DNA of 64,000 bases. Source: Lolium rigidum (taxonomy: Eukaryota; Streptophyta; Magnoliopsida; Poales; Poaceae). The position numbers and the translations under genes were made by a program. Positions 47,263-56,009 of this stretch are shown here, piece after piece; positions within the stretch are counted from its first letter, which is position 1, and every line of letters begins with the position of its first letter. The notes beneath the pieces were generated by a model. It saw nothing but the letters and a program-made list of their open reading frames with translations, was not told the DNA's origin and made no database searches. The stretch covers positions 1-64,000 of the forward strand of contig NW_025901036.1 of assembly GCF_022539505.1 (NCBI RefSeq). The letters are read 5' to 3'.

Positions 47263-49847
47263 AGCATCCTCAAGCTTAGTTTTGCTCGTCCCGAGCAGGT
47301 AAAACGATAACAAAGATAATTTCTGAAGTGATATGCCATCATAACCTTGATCATACTATTTGTAAACATATGTAGTGGATGCAGCGATCAAAGCAATGGT
47401 AATGATATGAGTAAACAAGTGAATCATAAGGCAAAGACTTTTCATGAATAGTACTTCAAGACAAGTATTAATAAGTCTTGCATAAGAGTTAACTCATAAA
47501 GCAACAAATCAAAGTAAATGTATTGAAGCAACACAAAGCAAGATTAAGTTTCAGCGGTTGCTTTCAACTTGTAACATGTATATCTCATGGATAATTGTCA
47601 ACATAGAGTAATATAACAAGTACAATATGCAAGTATGTAGGAATCAATGCACAGTTCACACAAGTGTTTGCTTCTTGAGGTGGAGAGAGATAGGTGAACC
47701 GACTCAACATAAAAGTAAAGAGAATGGTCCTTCAAAGAGGAAAGCATCGATTGCTATATTTGTGCTAGAGCTTTTATTTTGAAAACATGAAACAATTTTG
47801 TCAACGGTAGTAATAAAGCATATGAGTTATGTACATTATATCTTACAAGTTGCAAGTCTCATGCATAGTATACTAATAGTGCCCGCACCTTGTCCTAATT
47901 AACTTGGACTACCGGATCTTTGCAATGCACATGTTTTGACCAAGTGTCACAATGGGGTACCTCCATGCCGCCTGTACAAAGGTCTAAGGAGAAAGCTCGC
48001 ATTTTGGATTTCTCGCTTTTGATTATTCTCAACTTAGACATCCATACCGGGACAACATGGACAACGAGATAATGGACTCCTCTTTAATGCATAAGCATGT
48101 GGCAACAATTATTATTCTCATATGAGATTGAGGATATATGTCCAAACTGAAACTTCCACCATGAATCATGGCTTTAGTTAGCGGCCCAAAGTTCTTCTCT
48201 AACAATATGCATGCTCCAACCATGAAGGTGGTAGATCTCTCTTGCTTCGGACAAGACGGACATGCATAGCAACTCACATGATATCCAACAAAGAATAGTT
48301 GATGGCGTCCCAGAAACATGGTTATCGCACAACAAGCAACTTAATAAGAGATAAAGTGCATAAGTACATATTCAATACCACAATAGTTTTTAAGCTATTT
48401 TTCCCATGAGCTATATATTGCAAAGGTGAATGATGGAATTTTAAAGGTAGCACTCAAGCAATTTACTTTGGAATGGCGGATAAATACCATGTAATAGGTA
48501 GGTATGGTGGACACAAATGGCATAGTGGTTGGCTCAAGTATTTTGGATGCATGAAAAGTATTCCCTCTCGATACAAGGTTTAGGCTAGCAAGGTTATTTG
48601 AAACAAACACAAGGATGAACGGTACAGCAAAACTCACATAAAAGACATATGGTAAACATTATAAGACTCCATACCGTCTTCCTTGTTGTTCAAAACTCAA
48701 TACTAGATGTTATCTAGACTCTAGAGAAACCAAATATGCAAACCAAATTAGCAAGCTCTAAGTATTTCTTCATTAATGGGTGCAAATTATATGATGCAAG
48801 AGCTTAAACATGAGCACAACAATTGCCAAGTATCAAATTATCCAAGACATTTTAGAGTTACTACATGTAGTATTTTCCAATTCCAACCATATAACAATTT
48901 AACGAAGAAGAAACTTCGCCATGAATACTATGAGTAGAGCCTAAGGACATATTTGTCCATATGCTACAGCGGAGCGTGTCTCTCTCCCATAAAGTGAATG
49001 CTAGGATCCATTTTATTCAAACAAAACAAAAACAAAAACAAACCGACGCTCCAAGCAAAGTACATAAGATGTGACGGAATAAAAATATAGTTTCGGGGAG
49101 GAACCCGATAATGTTGTCGATGAAGAAGGGGATGCCTTGGGCATCCCCAAGCTTAGACGCTTGAGTCTTCTTATAATATGCAGGGGTGAACCACCGGGGC
49201 ATCCCCAAGCTTAGAGCTTTCACTCTCCTTGATCATATTGCATCATACTCCTCTCTTGATCCTTGAAAACTTCCTCCACACCAAACTCGAAACAACTCAT
49301 TAGAGGGTTAGTGCATAATAAAAATTCACATGTTCAGAGGTGAAACAATCATTCTTAACACTTCTGGACATTGCATAAAGCTACTGGATATTAGTGGATC
49401 AAAGAAATTCATCCAACATAGCAAAAGAGGCAATGCGAAATAAAAGACAGAATCTGTCAAAACAGAACAGTCCGTAAAAATGGATTTTATTAGGCCACCA
49501 GACTTGCTCAAACGAAAATGCTCAAATTGAATGAAAGTTGCGTACATATCTGAGGATCATGCTCGTAAATTGGCTTAATTTTCTGAGCTACCTACAGGGA
49601 GATAGACCCAGATTCGTGACAGCAAAGAAATCTGGAACTGCGCAGTAATCCAAATCTAGTACTTACTTTTCTATCAAAGACTTTACTTGGCACAACAAAA
49701 CATAAAACTAAGATAAGGAGAGGTTGCTACAGTAGTAAACAACTTCCAAGACACAAATATAAAACAAAAATACTGTAGTAAAAACATGGGTTGTCTCCCA
49801 TAAGCGCTTTTCTTTAACGCCTTTCAGCTAGGCGCAGAAAGTGTATC
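47263..49847 (-). other. Non-coding internal region of element B
   Basis: Collinear with 2484-5050 of element A, including the polypurine tract (47263-47279, minus strand) and repeated CATCCCCAAGCTTAG motifs near 49145 and 49203. No credible ORF. Confidence 0.8.
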
Positions 49848-50492
49848 TCAAGTATTATCGAAGGGTGGTGCACCTACAGCGGGGTTTGGAGTTTTCTCAA
49901 CCATGCATAGTATATTGGATACATAAGTTTTAGCGTCTCCCTTCTCATTAGTCTTGGGCTTGCTACTCTCATCAAACAAATTTTCAGGAACAAGCCAAGC
50001 ATAGTTATTTTCTAGTGCATCATTCATAGCTAGGAGTTTACATGGTATTGGTGCTTTGATCTCCCCTCCATCATTAGCATTATTAGTGTACCTTATCCTA
50101 TCCATATCCATTTTTTCAAGGAGACCAACAAAATTAGTATGAGAACCAAGCATATTAAATTTAGCGAAGACCTTTCTAGCCTCTCTTGCTAGACCACCAA
50201 ATTCTCTAAGAAGGGTTTCTAAAACAAAATCTTTCTTTTCCCCCTCTTCCAAATCACAAAGTGTAAGAAACATGTGTTGGATTATAGGATTGAGATTAAC
50301 AAATTTAGTTTCCAACAAGCGAACTAAAGCAGCAGCAGCAATTTCATAAGTAGGAGCAAGTTCTACCAAGTGTCTATCTTCAAAATCTTCAACGGTACTA
50401 ACATGGGTGAAAAATTCTTCTATATTGTTCCTCCCAATTATAGACCCTTGTCCTACCGGTATGTTCTTTGTGGTAAAATTAAAGGGAAACAT
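49848..50492 (-). CDS. Single ORF of element B (214 aa), function unknown
   Basis: Orthologous to 5051-5719. It starts MFPFNFTTKNIPVGQGS and ends eight residues earlier (..PPFDNT) because a GGA codon in A reads TGA here. About 94% identical to the A protein with no frameshift over 640 bp, although the surrounding non-coding DNA carries indels. It sits directly downstream of the PBS, in the gag position. No known motif. Confidence 0.75.
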   Translation of the reverse strand: MFPFNFTTKNIPVGQGSIIGRNNIEEFFTHVSTVEDFEDRHLVELAPTYEIAAAALVRLLETKFVNLNPIIQHMFLTLCDLEEGEKKDFVLETLLREFGGLAREARKVFAKFNMLGSHTNFVGLLEKMDMDRIRYTNNANDGGEIKAPIPCKLLAMNDALENNYAWLVPENLFDESSKPKTNEKGDAKTYVSNILCMVEKTPNPAVGAPPFDNT

Positions 50493-50701
50493 GATGAATT
50501 AAGTAAAGTAAATGCAAGTAACTAATTTTTTTTGTGTTTTTGATATAGAGTGCAAGACAGTAAATAAAGTAAAACTAGCAACTAATTTTTTTTGTGTTTT
50601 GATATAAGTGCAGCAAACAAAGTAGTAAATAAAATAAAGCAAGACAAAAACAAAGTAAAGAGGTTGGGAAGTGGAGACTCCCCTTGCAGCGTGTCTTGAT
50701 C

Positions 50702-50719
50702 TCCCCGGCAACGGCGCCA
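50702..50719 (-). other. Primer-binding site of element B (tRNA-Asp)
   Basis: Minus strand TGGCGCCGTTGCCGGGGA, a full 18-nt match to the 3' end expected for plant tRNA-Asp, 10 nt from the LTR. Confidence 0.92.
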
Positions 50720-50729
50720 GAAATTTGCT

Positions 50730-52319
50730 TGATGCGTGTAGTTGACACGTCCGTTGGGAACCCCAAGAGGAAGGTGTGATGCGCACAGCGGCAAGTTTCC
50801 CTCAGTAAGAAACCAAGGTTTAATCGAACCAGTAGGAGTCAAGAAGCACGTTGAAGGTTGATGGCGGCGGGATGTAGTGCGGCGCAACACCAGAGATTCC
50901 GGCGCCAACGTGGAACCTGCACAACACAACCAAAGTACTTTGCCCCAACGAAACAGGGAGGTTGTCAATCTCACCGGCTTGCTGTAACAAAGGGTTAACC
51001 GTATTGTGTGGAAGATGATTGTTTGCAGAGAAAACAGTAAAAACAAGTATTGCAGCAGATTTGTATTTCAGTATTAAAAGAATGGACCGGGGTCCACAGT
51101 TCACTAGAGGTGTCTCTCCCATAAGATATAAGCATGTTGGGTGAACAAATTACAGTCGGGCAATTGACAAATAGAGAGGGCATAACAATGCACATACATG
51201 ACATGATAAGTATAGTGAGATTTAATTGGGCATTACGACAAAGTACATAGACCGCCATCCAACTGCATCTATGCCTAAAAAGTCCACCTTCAGGTTATCA
51301 TCCGAACCCCCTCCAGTATTAAGTTGCTAACAACGGACAATTGCATTAAGTATGGTGCGTAATGTAATCAACAACTACATCCTCGGACATAGCGCCAATG
51401 TTTTATCCCTAGTGGCAACGAGCACAACACAACCTTAGAACTTTCTGTCACCTGTCCCGGTGTCAATGCGGGCATGAACCCACTATCGAGCATAAATACT
51501 CCCTCTTGGAGTTAAAAGTAAAAACTTGGCCAGAGCCTCTACTAGTAACGGAGAGCATGCAAGATCATAAACAACACATATGTAATAACTTGATAATTAA
51601 CATGACATGGTATTCTCTATCCATCGGATCCCGACAAACACAACATATAGAATTACGGATAGATGATCTTGATCATGTTAGGCAGCTCACAAGATCCAAC
51701 AATGAAGCACAATGAGGAGAAGACAACCATCTAGCTACTGCTATGGACCCATAGTCCAGGGGTGAACTACTCACTCATCACTCCGGAGGCGACCATGGCG
51801 GTGTAGAGTCCTCCGGGAGATGAATCCCCTCTCCGGCAGGGTGCCGGAGGAGATCTCCGAATCCCCCGAGATGGGATCGGCGGCGGCGGCGTCTCGCAAG
51901 GTTTTCCGTATCGTGGTTTTTCGCATCGGGGGTTTCGCGACGGAGGCTTTAAGTAGGCGGAAGGGCGAGTCGGGGGCCCGACGAGGGGCCACACCGTAGG
52001 CGGCGCGGGCCCCCTTGGCCGCGCCGCCTTGTGGTGTCGCCACCTCGTGGCCCCACTTCGTATGTTCTTCGGTCTTCCGGAAGCTCCGTGGAAAAATAGG
52101 CCCCTGGGTCTTCGTTTCGTCCAATTCCGAGAATATTTCGTTACTAGGATTTCTGAAACCAAAAACAGCAGAAAACAGGAACCGGCACTTCGGCATCTTG
52201 TTAATAGGTTAGTTCCAGAAAATGCACGAATATGACATAAAGTGTGCATAAAACATGTAGGTATCATCAATAATATGGCATAGAACATAAGAAATTATCG
52301 ATACGTCGGAGACGTATCA
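50730..52319 (-). repeat. LTR of element B (5' LTR in element orientation)
   Basis: Starts TGATGCGTGTAGTTGACACG, ends ..GACGTATCA, followed by the CTGCC TSD. The outer end forms the inverted repeat GATACGTC/GACGTATC. Confidence 0.92.
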
Positions 52320-52324
52320 CTGCC
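52320..52324. repeat. Right TSD of element B (CTGCC)
   Basis: Matches 45690-45694; it lies inside the acidic reading frame of C's antisense gene. Confidence 0.93.
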
Positions 52325-53054
52325 CTCGTCGTCGCCATCACTGCCGCCGGCGCAGCTGCTGGCGGGCTCCTCGTCGCTGCTCCCGTAGCCCTCTACGGGA
52401 GCCTCTTCCTCCTCGTCGTCGTCGTCGTCGTTGTCGTCCGACCCGGCGCGGAAGCGCTTCGCCGACGGATATTCATCGGAGGACTCGTCGTCCTCCTCGT
52501 CGGAGAAGGTGTAGCCGTCCCACGAGAAGCGATCGTCCTTGCTCCCCGCCTCCAGCTCCCCGTCGACGAGGAACTGGAAGTCATCTTCTCCATCGGTCAA
52601 GGACCTGTCGTCCTCGGACCAGACGGAGGAATCGTGGGACTTGATGTCCCACTTCTCCGGGCGCGGAGGTCGTACGCCGCCAGCGAGTCCCACTCCGGCG
52701 TGGGCTCACGGAAGGGGGAAGATTCGTAGGAGAGGCCTGATGAGGCAGAGGAGGAGGAGGAGGAAGAAGACATGGCTACAGAGGAAGGGGGTTTTTTTGC
52801 CGATGGCTAGTACGGAGCAAGAGGATGGAAAGGCGAACTGCTCGGCACGGTTAAATAAAGGGATATGAGGGAAAGTTAATGTTACAACAGTTTCCGAGGA
52901 AGTGGTGCCAAAGAACTGTCAAATCGTGCAGAGAAGTTGAGAAGGCAAGGCATCATGATGAAGGATACTGCGACGGTTCTGCTCTGCCACGACGTGACCC
53001 TACGAAGAAAAACGGAGTGGTTTTGAAATTATCATTGCCAAAACCAGGGGGGCA

Positions 53055-54224
53055 TGTGTTACCACCAGAATTTAACCAAGTCTGGAGATGGGCCGTGATT
53101 AAATGGGCTTAGAGGATGTGCACGGAAGATATCCCCGAACCGGCCTTGTACAAGAAGTTTGGGCAAGATTGCCCGTGTATCTGTAAATTATAGTAGGATA
53201 CGTGTCGGTTAGAATTAAGAGATAGAGTTTAGCTCGTACACGGTTGGGTTTATTCCCAAATTAGAAAGTCTACGGACTATAAATATGTATCTAGGGTTAT
53301 TGAGAAAGGAGGACGATCACGTTCACAACAAATCAATCTAGGCGCATCGCCACCCCTTGTTTCGAGGGTTTCTCCCGGGTAAGCATCATGCTGCCTAGAT
53401 CGCATCTTGCGATCTAGGCAGTATACGTTTATTCGTTGTTGGTGTTGCTCGTGCTGAAGCCTTTTTGATGGCGAGCAACACCCTTTATCTTAGGTGTTTT
53501 GGGGCTGACGTCGATGCTTTCACGATGAACTTGTTTAGCTACGCTGCCCCTCGATATCTAGCTGCCCTTACATCTATTCTAGGTGTAAGGGCAGCATCTT
53601 GCTTGTTTGTTATTTAGTAGATCTAATCCGTTATAGTTGCTCCTTGTTCTTCAAGGATTGGTTTGATATCCGTATGGTTAGGCCTTATAAACGGGTTGAA
53701 GGATCCGGTAGTGTGTAAGGTGCGGTTTATTAAGCTCTAGAGGGATTGTTCCGGGGATCAACTTCACGTTGGTTTTTAGACCTCTTTAGGGTTGGTTCTC
53801 CATCATCTTACGTATCTGTTAGGCTCAATTACGCATAGGATGTTCCGATTATACGGTGAAAACCCTAGACTATCGTAGATTAGGTTAGCTTGATATTGAT
53901 AAAGCATGATCCCCATGTCCTTATAAATCTAACATGAACCATGGGGCAATCGGCTCTTTGAGCCGATCCACGGAACAACTTAAGAGCCGATCGGGGCTCG
54001 TATTTAATGTTTACGTGTTTGCCATGCGAGGAAACTAGTCGAAGCAAACCATCACCTTCCGACTAGGTATAGGTCAGGTGGCACGCCCTCGTAAGCACCA
54101 GGACGTGTGCCAGAAGGCATTGCGGGCCGTCGCCCGAGGGACCAGGGTCAGCCGCAATCCTGGGAGCCTCCCGGCTCTACTGTGTTGCCCGTCGCTGCTC
54201 GCCGGTGGGTTTCTGATAGCAACA
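53055..54224 (+). repeat. 3' LTR of element C, with four strong hairpins
   Basis: Starts TGTGTTACCACCAGAA after the polypurine tract and ends GATAGCAACA. A TATAAATA box lies at about 53278-53285. Downstream of it are perfect inverted repeats: CTGCCTAGATCGCA/TGCGATCTAGGCAG (53391-53421), GGTGTTGCTCG/CGAGCAACACC (53441-53482), GCTGCCCTTACA/TGTAAGGGCAGC (53561-53595) and ATCGGCTC/GAGCCGAT (53949-53967). The last ~195 bp match window positions 1-199. Confidence 0.75.
53276..53288 (+). promoter_or_regulatory. TATA box in the LTR of element C
   Basis: CTATAAATATGTA about 220 bp from the LTR start, before a GGACGATCACG..CACAAC region where R would begin. Confidence 0.65.
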
Positions 54225-54299
54225 CTAACTCAGTCCTCCTCACTAACTTTCTTGATTAGCCATGAGCAGAACTAACATGTTTGTCCCTTCGTATCGTAG

Positions 54300-54821
54300 G
54301 ATCACCCAAAGGACGCAGAGTTCCTGAATGTGCCCATCGCCAACTACGACGAGATGCACACCATTTTCTCCTTTGGCCTCGCCACCGACAAGTACGCCAT
54401 GGGATCCAATGAGCCCCTGGGCTCGCCCGCACCACCTCCTGCACCTGAGGATGCTGACACCTAGGAGTCCGACACGATCAACCTCGATGCTAACAAGCCC
54501 GCCGACGCGCCTGAGAAGCCGACCGCCGACAAGAGGAAGAGAGGTTCCTTCGCGGACGACGAGCTGGTGGCCTTCACCAACATGACTGTTGCTGTGAAGA
54601 AGGTCGCACAAGCCATCAGGGCGAACAAGCCCACGGACATGCACCCTGACCTGTACAATGCGGTCATGGACATGCTTGGTTTCACCGAGGATGATCTGAT
54701 GGTCGCCGTCAGCCACCTCGTCGACCACAAGGCCCAGGGATCCAGCTTCGTCGGTATGATCGAGCCACACCGCGTCCTCTGGCTGAGGAACTACCTTGGT
54801 AAGTACCACGACAAGGAGTAG
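54300..54821 (+). pseudogene. Myb/SANT-like (PIF/Harbinger ORF1 type) last exon, with in-frame stop
   Basis: The exon starts after TATCGTAG| and reads DHPKDAEFLNVPIANYDEMH then TIFSFGLATDKYAMGSNEP, typical of the C-terminal side of Myb/SANT-like (Myb_DNA-bind_3) proteins of grass PIF/Harbinger elements. It goes on through FADDELVAFTNMTVAVKKVA to the end WLRNYLGKYHDKE. A TAG at 54462-54464 (DADT-stop-ESD) interrupts it where CAG (Gln) is likely ancestral, a C-to-T change at a CHG site. Upstream exons with the trihelix DNA-binding domain are absent, probably separated by the C insertion. Confidence 0.8.
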
Positions 54822-54857
54822 TGGTGCCCTTGAGGCGGTGGATCAGGGTTGCATGCA

Positions 54858-54879
54858 TGGAGATGGTGATGATGATGAC

Positions 54880-54910
<31 letters not shown>

Positions 54911-54911
54911 T
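54858..54911 (+). repeat. (GAT)n microsatellite
   Basis: About 17 GAT units with two interruptions (GGT, GAC), just after the Myb-like stop codon. Confidence 0.95.
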
Positions 54912-55209
54912 ATATTCTGGCAGTAGCTAGGATGAAAAACATTTGGCCCCCTTTTGTAAGTATTATGAGGTGGTATATACTAACCCCTCAGGTGATGGTG
55001 AACTTTGCGGTGTTAGGATGAGACACCCACTTTTGTTGTGGTGGTAGGACGACACCACGGTAGTGTAGGATAAACTTCTGATTGACTTTTGAAATGATAT
55101 GCATGCCCCTGTTAGTTTCAGATTTACTGTCAACACTTGTCTTGTTCTATTGCTCATTCCTGAATTGCTTCATTATTGTAATTGCTAACTTCTTCTTTTG
55201 CCATGCTAG

Positions 55210-55527
55210 TGGTATGTGGTGTTTCGCGGGCGGGTTCGAGGAATCTACAACTCATGGAGAATCTATCAAGATCAGGTCAATGGCTACTCCAACAACAGCT
55301 ACCGAGGATATGCAACATTGGAGGAGGCACAACAAGAGTACCTCAGCTTCCTGAAAGAGGAGCTGCAGGAAGATAATGCCATCGATGAGACAGTGCCATT
55401 AGCACAGCTGTCGCCGGAGGAAGTACATGCTCTACAAGGAGCACCGCCGGAGGTACGTCCCAGCCGGGTGAAAGATTACATCATCGCCTTCCTCATCGTG
55501 GTGATCGTCAGGATCTTGTTCTTGTGA
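55210..55527 (+). CDS. Viroplasmin/RNase H1-N domain protein with C-terminal membrane tail (5' exon not found)
   Basis: The reading frame follows a splice acceptor (TTGCCATGCTAG|TGG). It encodes WYVVFRGRVRGIYNSW, then QVNGYSNNSYRGYATLEEAQ and EYLSFLKEELQ: the caulimovirus viroplasmin / RNase H1 N-terminal hybrid-binding fold, which binds RNA-DNA hybrids. An acidic linker follows, then a hydrophobic tail (DYIIAFLIVVIVRILFL, stop), a likely single membrane anchor. No RNase H catalytic domain follows. The frame's ATG (55216) lies inside the domain, so the true start is in an upstream exon, perhaps between 54830 and 55120. Such domain-only proteins are expanded in grasses; the membrane tail and the location inside a Harbinger end are unusual. 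Confidence 0.65.
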   Translation, partial: WYVVFRGRVRGIYNSWRIYQDQVNGYSNNSYRGYATLEEAQQEYLSFLKEELQEDNAIDETVPLAQLSPEEVHALQGAPPEVRPSRVKDYIIAFLIVVIVRILFL

Positions 55528-55599
55528 GTGGTCTCTCGCGCCCTGATCGTATGTAAGATGTCATGGCATGGTAATCTCACCATATTTGAATTGTGGTAA

Positions 55600-55837
55600 G
55601 GATATGGACTTGTGATTTGAGCAACCAAACAGCAGATTCATGTTTTCCTGCATGCAAGATGGGCTGGAAACGGGCAGCCAAACGATGGGGTCTGGGTCCT
55701 TCTCCGGCGCGCAAAAGGCCGCACAGGCTACCAAACGACCCGCCAAAAGTGGCCCATGGCCAGTTCGCACCGCGCAATGCCCCCCATCTCGCTGGCGCAG
55801 GCATGCAGGTTTTCGGCCCAGGTAACCAAACGCGCCC
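55600..55837 (+). repeat. Right terminal and subterminal repeats of the PIF/Harbinger element
   Basis: Seen on the minus strand: the terminal GGGCGCGTTTGGTTACC, then GTTTGGTAGCC, GTTTGGCTGCC and GTTTGGTTGC spaced through ~230 bp. They are likely binding sites for the element's Myb-like protein. TAT at 55838-55840 may be the 3-bp TSD, but the left copy is not visible. Confidence 0.65.
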
Positions 55838-55849
55838 TATTTCCCCTCT

Positions 55850-56000
55850 GCTACCTCCGTTCCATAAAACACCTTATATGAAGTGTACTATATATATTTT
55901 TAGTCAAAAACTCAACGCGTCGTAAATTCGATCAATGTTATAAAAAATATAAATATGTACAATATTTAACAAACGCATTATGAAAATATATTTTATATTT
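55850..56000. mobile_element. Stowaway-like MITE, left half only
   Basis: CTACCTCCGTTCCATAAAA.. resembles the Stowaway left terminus CTCCCTCCGTTCC. The matching right end is not found before 56010, so it is truncated. Confidence 0.5.
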
Positions 56001-56009
56001 TTCATTGGG

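Larger units (their letters stand above)
45695..52319 (-). mobile_element. Element B: complete non-autonomous LTR retrotransposon, same family as A
   Basis: 6625 bp between CTGCC TSDs. LTRs are 45695-47262 and 50730-52319. The tRNA-Asp PBS at 50702-50719 gives minus-strand transcription. The internal region is collinear with element A and has the same single ORF (49848-50492). The LTR outer edge differs from A (TGATGCGTGTAGTTGACACG versus TGATGGCGTGTAACTCACAC), so A and B belong to different subfamilies. The left LTR lacks about 25 bp present in the right one near 46100. Confidence 0.93.
45677..52772 (-). pseudogene. Antisense acidic/serine-rich gene of element C, split by element B
   Basis: Minus strand: ATG at 52772 (MSSSSSSSSASSGLSYESSP, then FREPTPEWDSLAAYD), a one-base loss near 52673, then EKWDIKSHDSSVWSEDD, a long Asp/Glu-rich tract (SDDNDDDDDEEEEAP) and CAGGSDGDDEG at 52325. 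After element B the frame resumes at 45694 and ends SNGP-TAG (45677-45679). It would encode roughly 155 residues, a disordered acidic protein. Serine-leading, acidic proteins of this type are common as hypothetical proteins next to grass LTR elements. The function is unknown. Confidence 0.6.
45470..54224 (+). mobile_element. Element C: LTR retrotransposon, 3' part, split by element B
   Basis: Plus-strand element. It shows internal DNA at about 45470-45694, a split antisense gene (45677-52772), a polypurine tract AAAACCAGGGGGGCA (53040-53054) and a 1170-bp LTR (53055-54224). The left boundary of the internal fragment is uncertain and no 5' LTR is in the window. GCCGAT/ATCGGC motifs recur in its interior and LTR. 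CTAAC (54225-54229) would be the TSD. The family also appears at 1-199. Confidence 0.65.
54225..55837 (+). mobile_element. PIF/Harbinger element, right part
   Basis: The right terminus, read inward from 55837, is GGGCGCGTTTGGTTACCTGG, a PIF/Harbinger-type terminal inverted repeat (GGGC..GTTTGG). The subterminal 230 bp repeat the motif, with further GTTTGGTAGCC, GTTTGGCTGCC and GTTTGGTTGCTC copies. It carries a Myb/SANT-like ORF remnant (the usual PIF/Harbinger ORF1) and a viroplasmin-domain gene. The left part, including any DDE transposase, would lie on the far side of element C and is not recognisable in the window. Confidence 0.7.

Noticed and set aside
1..54224. The LTR edge at 1-199 and the LTR at 53055-54224 as the two ends of one giant element
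   Set aside because: They differ at many positions, no primer-binding site follows 199, and 200-313 reads as the intron of D's antisense gene. They are better explained as two insertions of one family.
54709..54942. Ile- or Met-rich ORFs on both strands (for example 54821-55021)
   Set aside because: Translations of the (GAT)n microsatellite.
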